Source: Diphasiastrum complanatum (taxonomy: Eukaryota; Streptophyta; Lycopodiopsida; Lycopodiales; Lycopodiaceae). From it: DNA of 64,000 bases. The notes below the pieces were generated by a model. That model searched no databases. It was not told the DNA's origin and worked only from the letters and a program-made list of their open reading frames with translations. The translations under genes and the position numbers were made by a program. Shown here piece after piece: positions 15,400 through 26,159 of this stretch; positions within the stretch are counted from its first letter, which is position 1, and each line of letters starts with the position of its first letter. The stretch covers positions 45,387,484 through 45,451,483 of the forward strand of contig CM055102.1 in NCBI GenBank assembly GCA_029204225.1, read 5' to 3'.

Positions 15400-15911
15400 A
15401 AATTCAACATCCGATAATACGAAGTACTAAATCGATGAATAACAAAATAGTCTTCCAACAGACACTTGATTGTTTTGTTGACAAAATGTGTTCCACGATC
15501 GCACACAATCTCGATAGGACATCCAAATCTAACAATGATATTCTCATATAAGAACTTAGCTGTAGTCTTTGCATCAGCAACTCGAACTGCTCTCGCTTCG
15601 ACCCATTTGGTCATATAATCTATTGCTACGATGATATATCTGGCTTGCGATCCTCTTGCCACAGGATGGATAGAACCAACATAATCAAGTCACCATTTCT
15701 CAAACGATGCTTGTGCCAGAATCAGATGTAAAGGCTCATAATTCTGCTTCCTAGGGCAACGTGCTTGTTGACATACATCACATGACTGAATAAATCTTTT
15801 TGTATTCTTATGAAGTGTAGGCCACCAAGACCCTGATTGTAATAGGTTCCGAACAATGATATCAGTTGAAAAACGTCCACCTCCCATCCCATCGCAGAGA
15901 TTTTGTGTCAA
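15400..15911 (-). mobile_element. Ty3/gypsy integrase fragment
   Basis: On the minus strand, frame 15911-15690 has the zinc-finger end (CDVCQQARCPRK). Frame 15662-15405 has the integrase core (YIIVAIDYMTKWVEA ... FGCPIEIVCDRGTHFVN), with the D of AIDYMTKW and the D of CDRGTHF visible. A stop or frameshift near 15690 separates the two parts. It is cut at about 15400 near the copia LTR end. The wording matches Tat/Athila-like integrases (also seen at 26.3-26.9 kb). Confidence 0.85.
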
Positions 15912-16099
15912 TGTTTGTTCAAAATCTTTCAGTGTTTACAGAAGCAAAATCACTCTCAATCTATCCTTAAAATGCAATTTTTATCCCTACTCATGCCAAA
16001 ACAAGATTTTTAATGCAAGCTTCCACTCCAATAAGATGGTCCATTATGCTTTCAGTAAAGGGTAACAAAAAGTGATCCTTTCGTGTCACTTTGTTCAAG

Positions 16100-17000
16100 G
16101 CTTTGTGCTTGATCCTCTTGATTTGATAACAATGCTAATATAAAGATGCTAGAGTCTTCACTTCACCTTCATCGACAAGGTTACCTGCTTGCTTTGGTTT
16201 CTCCTTGCTTGACTTCGCCAAGAATTTTCGGCATTCACTCTTCCAATGGCCTTTCTTGCTACAATAGAAGCATTTGTCTTTCTTCGTGGTCTTGTTGGAT
16301 GATCTTTCTTCCTCATGACCCTTGGCATATTAAAGTTTAGTCTTTTTCTTGCCCTTGCCCTTGTCTTGTTTTTGGCGTGCCGCAAGTGCCTAATCATCAG
16401 TGTTTTGACGACGATCTTTCACCATTTCCCGTAGTTACTGCTCCTGCATTAAGATCCTTGTGAACTTGTCAAAGGTTGGTAGTCTTTCTCTTGATGCCAT
16501 CCCACTCACAAACATTTGATAGGTATTTGCAATGCCGCATAATGAGGTGTGCACCAACTCAGCATCACGTATATGCGCTCGCCTATGGAATGCAGTTTGT
16601 CCCTTATTGCCTTGATAATGGTCATATAAGTTTGAATGTGCTCCCCAGTTTCATGGGGGCACTATTCAATTTTGACTTCAAAAACATAATTCTTGATGGG
16701 TTTGAAGTCTCGAACTGCTCTTTTAGTAGATCCAAAGCTTGTCTTGTGTCACAACATCACTAATGCAGGTAATGATGTGGTCCTTCACCGATAGATTAAT
16801 GGAGGTCATCGCCATTCTCATATTCCTGTCGAACGCTTTCATGTCTACTTCATTTGGCGGTCTATTAAATTTATTTTCATATAGGTCACATATCACTAAG
16901 GTCCTCAATATAACATAAATGCTTTTGATCATGAATCTAAATGACCCCATGCAACCGTTTAAGAGGCCACATGACAAAAGCAAAATGTTTCTATTTGACC
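16100..17000 (-). mobile_element. Ty1/copia gag fragment
   Basis: On the minus strand, frame 16983-16723 resembles the copia gag (UBN2-type) core with a DLYENKFNRPP stretch. A CCHC zinc knuckle follows at about 16272-16231 (C-x2-C-x4-H-x4-C: CFYCSKKGHWKSEC). Stops and frameshifts lie between them. No pol follows; the segment runs into the integrase fragment at 15.9 kb, which is of the other superfamily, so the two are separate insertions. Confidence 0.7.
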
Positions 17001-17081
17001 ATATAATTATGTCATCAGATTATATTGAATCTATGACACCTAGATTATTAATAAACTAAATGTTTTATGACATCACCGATT

Positions 17082-17099
17082 TGACATAATATTATGTCA
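17082..17099. repeat. perfect 18-bp palindrome
   Basis: TGACATAATATTATGTCA is its own reverse complement. Further TATGACAT / ATTATGTCAT words at 17006-17100 suggest a larger inverted-repeat (MITE-like) structure, whose ends I cannot define. Confidence 0.85.
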
Positions 17100-17394
17100 T
17101 AAAATCTTTAAAAAAAACTTGTCAAATTACTTGTTTAATAATAATATTACTATTTCTTATCTCATGATTTTGTCTTGTATGTCAAATCTCAAGAAAAATA
17201 AAATTTATAATAATATAAAACTAGTCTTAACAATTAAATACTACCATAATGATCTTTGAATTGATATTATGTAAAATCCTACAGTTAAATATTCTCATAA
17301 AATCTAAAAAAGATTATGAGAATATTGAATGACATTTGAAGCATGCAAGCCCATGTGGGGGACCCTCTCACGTGCCAAGAGAGGGAAAAAAAAT

Positions 17395-17467
17395 CGCGTG
17401 GAACATCCACGCGTGGATATCGCGTGGATTATGCATGTGTGGATAACTTCTGCGTGGATAATCCACG
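17395..17467. repeat. GTGGAT hairpin cluster
   Basis: CGCGTGGA (17395-17402), loop ACA, TCCACGCG (17406-17413) is a perfect 8-bp stem. CGTGGAT/ATCCACG (17453-17467) is a second stem with a one-base centre. GTGGA(T) occurs several more times between them. Confidence 0.8.
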
Positions 17468-18973
17468 AAAGTTGAATGCCAATAAAATAGCATTTCCGCG
17501 AGCATTCTTGCTCCTCTTCTTTTGCTTTCAAGTTTTATAGGTTTTCTAATCTAGTCTTTAGTGCTTGCTCATTAGGCTGTTGACCCAATTAGAATTAATG
17601 TTGCAATTTACTATGTTGCTAACTACATGAATTGCTCTCCTTATTTTTTTATTGATTGGTTGGATGCAAAAATACGTTATGTGTAGTGATGTCAAACAAA
17701 CATTTGATCATGATCATGATAATGATAATATTGTTATGTTGTCGTATATTATAATATTTTGGTTTTTGTTAGTATAAATGGCCTTTGTTGTTGATATAGA
17801 AGCAAATTTCGTGTTGATAAATATATTGATTAATATCTATTCATAATCAATGTTGTACTATACCAAGCCTTATACTACTGAGGGTAACATTTTTTCATCA
17901 ACAAGTCATGGTATATGCCTCAAAAAATTCTATAAAGAAATGCACAAATTTCAACAATTTTATCAGAAAAATTTTCAAGGCTTATACCGTTGTCAGTCAA
18001 CAACCGTAACCATCATGTCGTTGACCAACCTTGCGCCCAGTTTTTTGGCTATCTTTTTTGAAAACGTTACAAATTAGCGTTGGAAACCCACTGCTCTCTT
18101 GTAGTGATATTATGACATTCATTTTATAGGCTAACATAGTGTTACAACTAAGATGTAGAGTGAGGGTGAGGAATGTAAATTATAGTGATGGCTTCTAGGA
18201 GATTCACAAATTTGACTTGGCTTAGTGTGTAAGGAATTTGAACCAATGCTTACCTACGATAGGTGAATAAGGAGATAGGTGTGAATAAAGAGAATCTTAT
18301 ATTATTATATGTTCTTTTGTGTTATAATTGGCGACATTTGTTGCCATAGACATATAGTGAATAAAGGTTGGGGATCTAATTATAAGTGAGAAAAAAGACA
18401 TCAAACTTGGCCTCAACCAAGTGTGCCTTTGATATGCAATGCAGACTCGTACGTGCATCTTTGAAAATGAGTCCATCCGTAAAAGGATAGAATAAAGCAC
18501 GTTTTGAGTTATTTCTGATTGTTTCTGTGCATAAGACTTGCTTCTAACCGAGATTGAAGCGTTTTAAATGTGTCTACATAAAAATGCATTTGATCAACAC
18601 AACTCTTTGATGGAAGGCACGTCTCCGCAGAAACCGATGTTATAGAGAGAAGACAACGTCTCAATGAATTGTAAAATGTATTATGCATTGCATTTATGCA
18701 TTTTCCTAATTTATATTCCCATGTAGACGCAATTGAGTCCTTCTACGTCTGGAGTATAGATGATACTTGGAGGCTTCAACTATAACTGTAGTTTGAGATA
18801 TAATGGTAATCGTATTGCTGAGAGGATACACAGACTGTGGAGCACTTAGTGTAGCCATATTTATTGCTTGATATCTGTATTCGCCTTAAGGCACGTCGCT
18901 TCCAGTTGTACTACATGGCTGTTACTAGTCAGACTCTGCGCAATCATCAAACACAGAAAGGAGTCTCAGTGGA

Positions 18974-18978
18974 CTCTC

Positions 18979-19025
<47 letters not shown>
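18974..19025. repeat. (CT)n(CA)n microsatellite
   Basis: A CT tract with one G interruption passes into a short CA tract. It lies about 50 bp beyond the 3' end of the EG45-like gene, on its downstream side. Confidence 0.95.
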
Positions 19026-19026
<1 letters not shown>

Positions 19027-19074
19027 CACCCAGTCCATGTACATCAAATGGTCAATCACATGGAGGAAATGTTA

Positions 19075-19778
19075 TTACCTACTGTATTCGATCGTTATTT
19101 TGCCTGCATTGGGATCAGCAATATGGGCGAATGCTTCTTGGGACAAATCGAAAGTTTATTGGCATTTTGGGGGACGACAGTAGTCGATGATCTGAACCGT
19201 GATTGTTCCCGGCCGCCTGCATGGTTGCGGAACTCCTAGATTCGTTCCTCCGGTACAGTTGATCTGGTAGTTGGTGAAGCAAGCTAATCCACCATTCCAG
19301 ATCGCGTCGCTAGCTGCAGCAAACTGGTTCCCCGGAGGCAGTCGGCTCGAGTCTATAAGTCCACAAGCCGTGGCTGTTTCCAAAGTCGGCAGAAAGAACA
19401 CAACCAGAAAATAGTCAGTGGCGATATCTTGAACACCTACCTATTTCGCTAAGGTAATTTCATAAAGGGGACATTTATGTTTCATTTTCAGCTAATATCC
19501 AAGAAACATCACTAAGATGATGAGTTGTTTTCTTTCCAATCCTCCTGTAACTTGTGATCGGGAATTAGAGAGTATATTCGTGATTCATTGTTTCAATATG
19601 GCGTTGAAAAACAATCAATTCATTCACGCGTGGTTAGACAACATAAGAAACTCACGGACGTATGGAGGAGTATAAAAGGCTGCCGTTCCAGAGTGCTGTT
19701 CCCCAAGAGCAAATTCATCAAAGACAGCACATAGCAGTGCAGCGGTCAAAACGATTGTAAAAGAGGTTATTTTGCCAT
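19075..19778 (-). pseudogene. EG45-like domain (plant natriuretic peptide-like) gene, two lesions
   Basis: Two exons on the minus strand: 19778-19656 and 19373-19075. The 282-bp intron starts GTGAGT and ends ACAG. Exon 1 encodes a signal-peptide-like hydrophobic stretch (TIVLTAALLCAVF) and GTAAFYTPPYV. The phase-correct join continues PTACG, then NQFAAASDAIWN, CTGGTN, GVPQPCR, TVQIIDYC and, at the end, FDLSQEAFAHIADP and KITIEYSR before TAA at 19075. This is the secreted double-psi beta-barrel fold of EG45/PNP proteins (apoplastic; related to expansin domain 1). Lesion 1: the ATG at 19778 leads to TAA three codons later because an A run seems one base short; the signal peptide is open in the next frame, which has no in-frame ATG. 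Lesion 2: TAA at 19158-19156 inside the conserved C-terminal part. The lesions could be true pseudogenisation or consensus errors. Confidence 0.8.
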
Positions 19779-20140
19779 AGTTATTGAAAAGCAACGATTG
19801 TATGTTGGCGAGACTAGCACGATTCAGCTGAGAGGATAAACATGCGAAGCCGCTGATCCTTGTAGATAGCTAAAGAAGAAATAAAGTGTGAGATGTAGGA
19901 TGGAACTAACTGGTTGTAGTCGTGTACTAGTATTGCAGGAGAAAAGAAAGAGCAAGACTTTTTCTTTTCCCATTATCCACTAACCTTAAATATCATCACA
20001 TTTAACTAGCATTCACAAAAAATATAGTCGTAAACTTATGCTTTAACATTATCCATCAATGCGTACCTGGTCATCTCCACATATTAACTACATGGAATTG
20101 CATACGACCTTATCACCAAGAGATACGTCATACAAAATTA
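19779..20140. other. upstream region of the EG45-like gene
   Basis: This would hold the promoter of the minus-strand EG45-like gene. I see no convincing TATA box at a fixed distance and no repeat. Confidence 0.3.
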
Positions 20141-20149
20141 AGAAGAAAT

Positions 20150-21900
20150 ATATGTTCATTCAGATATAGGTGGCCCGATGCAAACTTTGTCGTTGCTTGG
20201 TGCAAAGTACTTCATTACCTTTATTGATGAATTTTCAAGAAGAACACTTGTTTCTTTCATTAAGCAGAAATTAGAGGCTTTCAACCTCTTCATACAATTC
20301 AAGGAACTCAAAACTGGTTAAAGATTAAAGCACTGAGGTCAGACAATGGGGAAGAATACATCTCAACCAAATTCAAGTAGTATTGTCTTAACAAAGTCAT
20401 TGAGCAACAATTTATTCTTCTTAGTCGCCTCAATTGAATGGACTTTCTACGAGAAAGAATCGAACCCTAGTCAAAGCAGCTAAGTGTATGCTTGCTCACG
20501 CGACACTTCCAAAAAAGAATTGGGCTGAAGCTATTTCCACTGCAGCTTATATTTAGAACAGATGCTCAACTAAAGAATTATCAAACAAAATACCTAATGA
20601 AGTTTGGACAAACTCCAGACCTTCAATATCGAACCTCAGAGTTTTTGGATGTATTGCCTATGAGCCAAGGATATGATGATCAGTCTCTCATTCATAACCT
20701 AGAAGATCGACAAGAGATCACTGTCCACCTAACAGGTATATCGATGAATCTACTTGTTACCTCATTTGAGAGCTAAGTATTGTCGAAGAAGCACTTAGTC
20801 AGTCAGACTCTGATCCATGGAGAGAAGCTATAGATAAAGAGTATCAATCTCTCATCAAGAATCAAACTTGGACTAGTGTCGAATTACTTGCCAACAGAAA
20901 TGTAGCTGATTGCAAATGGATATTCAAGATCAAATACAAAGTGGATGGAAGTATCTATCAAAGGAAAGCTTGACTTGTTGCACGAGTATTTTTTCAGATT
21001 CTAAATATCGACTATATTGAGACTTTCAGTCTAGTAGTAAAAGAGAGACAAAGAACAAAGGCTGATTTACATCACTCAACAAAGGTACATTTACAATATG
21101 CTAATCAGATATAATCTGATGAATTGCAAGCTAGCTCATTTACCAATGGACCTAGGATTCAAATTGTCGAAGGACCAGTGTCTTCAGACAAAACAAGAGA
21201 AGGATCATATGTGTGAGTCATTAGAGGAGTTCTAAATCCAAAAAAGACCCTTTGTTAAGATTGTTTTTATAGTTTTTCTCAATTTTTTCTAACACATGGA
21301 CCAATCAAAACACTCAAATTTGAAATCTACGTAACGTAACTTTTTGAGTCCACATTTTGATTCCACACTAAAAATGGCATAACTTGTTAGTGGTAAGTCC
21401 GAATTTAGCGGAGTTTGATGCATTGGAAAGCGCTCAACAAGGGCTTTCAATGATATTTACATGACATACTTTTGAGCTATGATTAAAAAGTTATGGCAAG
21501 TCAAAAGTATTAGTGTTATAATATTTTAATAATATAAACTACATCTTGCACGAATTCTTAAAGGGTCTTTTTGGAGCTCAAAACTCCTCTAATGACCCAT
21601 ATTATTCGATAATAGGTTCTCTTACATACGCGATGATCTGTATTAGACCAAACATAGCTTTTGTAGTTAGTTCCTTAGGTCAATATATGGCTAATCTCGT
21701 ATTACACATTGAAAAGCTCTTAAAAAAATTATGAGATACATTTGAGCTACTATAAATTAATGCATCTGTTATGGTGTAGTCGACAATGACAAACTCAATA
21801 TACTCAATGGGTATTCGGATGCAAGTTGGACAGGAGATGTAGACTGTTATGTCCATGTCCAATATATGGGATTTGAAATAATTCCTAACGTGGATAACCG
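20150..21900 (+). mobile_element. decayed Ty1/copia pol
   Basis: Plus-strand fragments in normal copia order: integrase core (HSDIGGPMQ ... FITFIDEFSRRTLV, about 20155-20260), integrase end (LAHATLPKKNWAEA), RT start (DPWREAIDKEYQSLIKNQTW ... CKWIFKIKYKVDGSI, about 20810-20960), later RT/RNase H (YYSIIGSLTYAMICIRPNIAF, 21600-21670) and GYSDASWTGDVD (about 21810-21845). Many stops and frameshifts. About 21100-21545 is non-copia text between the RT pieces, either an insertion or a replacement. Inactive. Confidence 0.8.
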
Positions 21901-22420
21901 ATACTCTAGTGTATGATTATTCACGCCATGTCATTCCAGACAAGGCCAGTAATGTAACTAATAACCATGTGAGGGCCCAAGTGCTCTAATTGGACCTAAC
22001 GAGCTAGTGCATGGTGATTAACAACTTTTGTGCAAGAAAAGCAGATCAGGTTTTTTTTGTATGGTCTTGGGATATCTTAGAGAAAATATTTTTTAGCTTT
22101 TGGGTTCTATGTCTTTGTAGGAACTTGCCCATCTCCTCATTCATTTTTCTATTTGAAAAGCCAGGATCTTATCCTCTCTTGCACTCAAGTCACCGTGGCT
22201 CGGGGGTGAAGCGGCTAGGGACTTGGCTTCCCGTTCTCTGTTGCTTGGGCAATTTTGCTCCACAGCTGTCCTTTTGGTTGCTTGCGATAGGACCTTGAGA
22301 GATCTTCTTTTGGTGATTGTTAAAGTGATCTCAGCGCAAGGCTTGCATCAATTAGAAGGTGCTATGGTTTTTTTTGTTTCTAAGCTAGTATTCCATGTTT
22401 TAGCTTGAAATTTGCCAAAG
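21900..22420. other. no recognised gene
   Basis: Mixed sequence between the copia remnant and the CACTA fragment. The plus-strand frame 22011-22298 has no recognisable family. Confidence 0.4.
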
Positions 22421-22427
22421 CTACTAT

Positions 22428-23152
22428 TCAGGGAACCAATAGCAAGGATATCTCACCTGAACATTTCCCATATCTAGAATAGTCATGCATCATCCACATC
22501 AAGATCCCCTTTAAAACAAAATCTCTTTGTCTACATGGTCTTGATTTATCGTTCACTTGAACTCCTTGCCATAGAATCTTTAGCTCATCTATCAAGGGAG
22601 CCATATACACGTCCATATTTTTTGCGTTGTATTTTCCTGGGATAAGAAGGACAAGCAGTAGGTGCCCCTTCTTGATACTTCGACAAGGGGAGATGTTGTA
22701 ATTTACAAGGACAACTGGCCAAGTGGGTCGACCATCCATCGCCAATGCCAAATGCAAATGGCGAGGCTCATACCTAAACTCATGCCAAGTAGCATCCACG
22801 TGCTTCCATGTTGTGGACAATCGGCAGGGATCCTCATAGTATCGTCCAATGAACGATTGCTCAAATGCCATGTCATAAGCTTTGCTATGGAACTACACTT
22901 AAACATATGGCATATCCTGGGTATGATGGAGAAATGTCTTACCACCTTGGCGGGTATGGTCTCTCCTTGTAAATCTTGTCTGCAACGGTGTTCCCCACAA
23001 CGTGGATACATGCCTGCCTCCTCAAAATCACCTCTACATGAAATGCAATTGTTGGGACATGCATGTATACTATTGTAATCCATGCCGACTACCGATAACA
23101 TCTCCTTGGCTTCTTGTCGAGTCGCCACCATGGTGTTATTTTGAGGCAACAT
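22428..23152 (-). mobile_element. CACTA (En/Spm) TNP2-type transposase fragment
   Basis: The minus-strand frame from 23152 carries IHACPNNCISCRGDFEEAG and YPRCGEHRC (Cys-rich start of the TNP2 domain), PAKVVRHFSIIPR, AKLMTWH and MRIPADCPQHGSTW. It shifts frame near 22800 into frame 22871-22428 with PRHLHLALAMDG, WPVVLVNYNISP, LLIPGKYNAKNMDVYMAPLIDELKILW and MWMMHDYSRYG. These are the conserved blocks of the CACTA transposase (Transposase_21). The catalytic C-terminal half and the CACTA termini are not seen. This is a frameshifted fragment. Confidence 0.9.
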
Positions 23153-23482
23153 GTTGGAGGGTTTGCGGATATCGAGACAACCCTAATCCTAGTTAGTAAG
23201 TAAGAGGGATTTGGCACCCTGCGTGTGTAACTCCAATCCGATGATCACATAGTTATTTGAATAGTTACAAGTTAATAAAAGGACTTTAGGCCTTTTTGCG
23301 GAACTTTTAATATCACAGGCCTAAATGTCAAGTTAGTGAATAAAGTTGGAGTTCCCACCAAATTTCAAATTCAAATTGGTTCCCTCCAATTTTGAATGGG
23401 TTCCCACTCTTTTTTGAATTTGAATAGTTAGGGAGGTAGAAATGGGCCAATAGGATTTTGAGGCCAAGGCCCTCCTCTCCAC

Positions 23483-23490
23483 TATAAATA
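23483..23490 (+). promoter_or_regulatory. TATA box in the LTR
   Basis: TATAAATA in the context CCACTATAAATAGGGGC, a classical plant core promoter, about 500 bp before the leader of the gag-protease element. Confidence 0.6.
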
Positions 23491-23671
23491 GGGGCAAACT
23501 TGAGTTGCTCCTCATGTTCAAATCTTTATTTCAATATAAGCAGATTGGCTCTCTTATGGAATGGACTTGTGAATGTCCTTGCTCTCTATCCTTTTTCCTC
23601 CATCTCTCATGCTTTTGTAGTATTTGCTAATTGTTGGATCTGAATGTTATTGGAATTGTTATTTCTTATGC

Positions 23672-23673
<2 letters not shown>

Positions 23674-23744
<71 letters not shown>
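23674..23744. repeat. (TG)n(GA)n compound microsatellite
   Basis: About 20 TG units pass directly into about 16 GA units inside the presumed LTR, downstream of its TATA box. Confidence 0.95.
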
Positions 23745-23746
<2 letters not shown>

Positions 23747-23986
23747 CGAACATCTATCTCATTGTGGATCATAGGGTTAATGGATGTAGTGTTAATTGTG
23801 TAGTGTTAATGCTTAGGGTTAATGGATGTTAGGGTTATATGTGGATCTTCCATACATGCTGAATTCTGAGATATGCTATCGCTCTCATGGGATCGAACCT
23901 ATGCATGACAACTAAATTCATCTCCTTGATGCTTGAGTGCTTGGATCCTGGGTTGAGGATAGGCTAGGAATTCAAACCCGCTAGAA

Positions 23987-24010
23987 TTTTGGCGTCGTTG
24001 CCGGGGAGCT
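23987..24010 (+). other. post-LTR leader signature of Tat/Athila-type elements
   Basis: TTGGCGTCGTTGCCGGGGAG closely matches the TTGGCGCCGTTGCCGGGGA motif found at the start of the internal region of plant Tat/Athila Ty3 elements. It marks the LTR-internal junction and the direction of transcription. Confidence 0.75.
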
Positions 24011-24296
24011 ACGCCAATTTTTCAGATTGCAACATGATTGGTATATGGTTAGGTTGCATTAGGCATCTTGTTTAGACATTAGTTGAAATTGCATTTTAGG
24101 ATCAGATTAAGGGTGATTTTGCTTGATTGGAGTGGATCTTCTTGTTTGAAATCTAATTTGATTGTTGAACATGGATAGCTATTCAGGTCACAAAAATCTC
24201 ATTATTTCCAAGTGATATAAAATTTTACAAGCCTAATATGATCTGAACTGAGTAAGGATTTTTATTGTTGTCTGATTGTCTTAATTTGGAATTATG

Positions 24297-26030
24297 GCTG
24301 AAGGAGGACCAATGAACCCACCACCAATCATTGTTAGAAGGTCTCCTCATCTAGATATACCAAAATACAATGGGTTCTCTTATCCCATCAGACTTCTCCA
24401 GATCTTCTCAAAATCATGTAGGGGGGGAAGTTTTTCCACAAGATAAACTTCAGTTATTCCCTATGGCCATAACTAGAGCTGCTCAAGATTGGTTTTATAA
24501 CCAACATGAAGCAGAACAACAAGATTGGTAAGTGGTTAGCCGCTCTCATTACGAGATTTAAGCCCAAAAAATTTATGGAAGATCCCTTTCTCCTTTTAAG
24601 TAAAATTAAAATGGCAAAGAGAGAGACAGTAAGAGATTATATTGAACGGGTCAAACACCTCATATCTGAGTGTGATCCCGATCTAATCAATGAAGATGCT
24701 TTGATTATGTGGTTTTTAGCAGGTCTATCTATACGGATTAGACATGAGCTAAAATGCCATACTGAACATGCTACGATACAAAGTGCTATGGCTGATGCAA
24801 TTCATGATGATGAAGATTTTGACGAAGAACCGATTTCTGGAATGTTGCCTTATACAACAGGGCAAACCATGACAACATCCACCACCATTGCATCAACGAA
24901 TATCAATGCTACTACAGAGAAGATGATCGACGAGTTTGAGAAACTGGGTCAAAGGCAGCAAATGCAGCTTGAAAAGATGCAGTCTCAACTTGATAAAAAG
25001 ATCAAAGCCTTGGAAGATTTCCATGGTAAAGCAAACAAGGAACCTGAGATGTTTGCAAAGACTTTTCCTAGCCAAGAAAATGTCTGGTATTCAATTTGTG
25101 CATACAATCATACTATGAATAAATGTCCAACGTTGCAGGTCATGAAACAAACTTTTGATCATTTTTGTGGTGGGTTTGAAGAATTGAACAAAGTACTCAA
25201 TGTGGAAGCAGCCTGGAAAAGTGAGTAGAAAAACATCACCATGTTGATACAACATAGATAGTTTAGTGAAGAAGCGGTTGTGATTGATGGAGGATCAAGA
25301 GTTAATTTGATTTCAATCAAGCTATGTGCAAAATGGGGACTTACCAAGCTGAAGCATGCCACTTTTGCCATAAACCTAGCCATCCGAGAGGAATGGTTGA
25401 AGATGTACCTATCAAAATAGCTGGAGTGCAGTTTGTCATTACTTTTGTAGTAATGGACTTACTTGACGCACCAAATGTATATCGAGTTTTATTGGGACAT
25501 CCATGGTTACGAGTTGCACAAGTAACTCATAACTGGGGCACCGGCAAAATTACTTTTGAGAATCGTGAGCGTGTGGTCAAAGTAGATTCAATCACTTGGA
25601 TTATCAAGCCAGTAGTACAAAGAGAGGATGATGATTCAACAACAACAGATCATACATGCAATCGACAAGTGAAGACTTTGAAAATTCATTATGACTCTCA
25701 AACCAACATTGTCAATTAGAATCAAGCTCTTGCCACTGTGGATTGTATAGTAGGCTATATGTGTCAACAAGATAATCAATCTGAATTGAGCAAAATTTTC
25801 TTACTTGATCGAACTTTGGACACACCGATGACTTTTCCATTGAATATAATGAACTTAGCTTGGATATCAACTGAACCAATTTCAGATCTGATTAAAGATG
25901 ATCTAATACATGTTAGTCTTGCTTTAACTTACGATGGAGAGGCAGAACTTACGGATGAACAGATTATCAATCATATGGATCCTACAAGATATGGAGTTCA
26001 AGATATTCCGGATGAGCCAACAATATAACC
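24297..26030 (+). mobile_element. Tat-like Ty3 gag and protease
   Basis: The start near 24297 (ATGGCTGAAGGAGGA) is followed by broken gag, then the open frame 24506-25228 with the retrotransposon gag core (KPKKFMEDPFLLLSKIKMAKRE-like text; VRDYIERVKHLI; ALIMWFLAGL) and a degenerate Cys-rich end (C-x3-YNHTMNKC). Protease follows across a stop at about 25228 and a frame change: VIDGGSRVNLIS (active site D-G-G-S), then frame 25324-25719 with VYRVLLGHPWLRVAQVTHNWGTGKITF, the typical flap and C-terminal part. Frame 25738-26028 is the start of the region before RT. RT, RNase H and integrase are missing; the element stops near 26142, where another begins in the opposite direction. Confidence 0.8.
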
Positions 26031-26075
26031 ACCAAAAGCAGTTATATTGAATGAAGACAATAGAACAAGACCTTT

Positions 26076-26142
26076 GACAAAGAAACAAGCTAAGCTACAC
26101 TATATAGATATTGACAAAGAAACAGGCTAAGCTACACTATTC
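26076..26142. repeat. 30-bp direct repeat at an element junction
   Basis: TTGACAAAGAAACAAGCTAA at about 26076 and TTGACAAAGAAACAGGCTAA at about 26114, each continuing GCTACACTAT. It lies exactly where the plus-strand Tat-like element stops and the minus-strand element starts. Confidence 0.85.
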
Positions 26143-26159
26143 GTTAATTTTTGTGAAGA

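Larger units (their letters stand above)
17001..18970. other. non-coding stretch with palindromes
   Basis: AT-rich up to about 17330, then mixed. It holds a perfect 18-bp palindrome at 17082-17099 and a cluster of GTGGAT hairpins at 17395-17467 (listed separately). No gene is recognised. Confidence 0.5.
23152..23986 (+). mobile_element. LTR of a Tat/Athila-like Ty3 element (5' LTR)
   Basis: The sequence before the primer-binding region of the gag-protease element at 24.3-26 kb. A TGTTGGAGGG start near 23150 is possible but unproven. It contains a good TATA box at 23483 and a (TG)n(GA)n microsatellite. The right boundary is set by the TTGGCGTCGTTGCCGGGGAG signature, which lies just downstream of the 5' LTR in Tat/Athila elements. 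Confidence 0.5.

Noticed and set aside
16146-16763. Plus-strand open frames at 16146-16340 and 16476-16763
   Set aside because: They are antisense to copia gag with its CCHC knuckle on the minus strand.
22011-22408. Plus-strand frames before the CACTA fragment
   Set aside because: No domain, biased composition or homology; likely chance.
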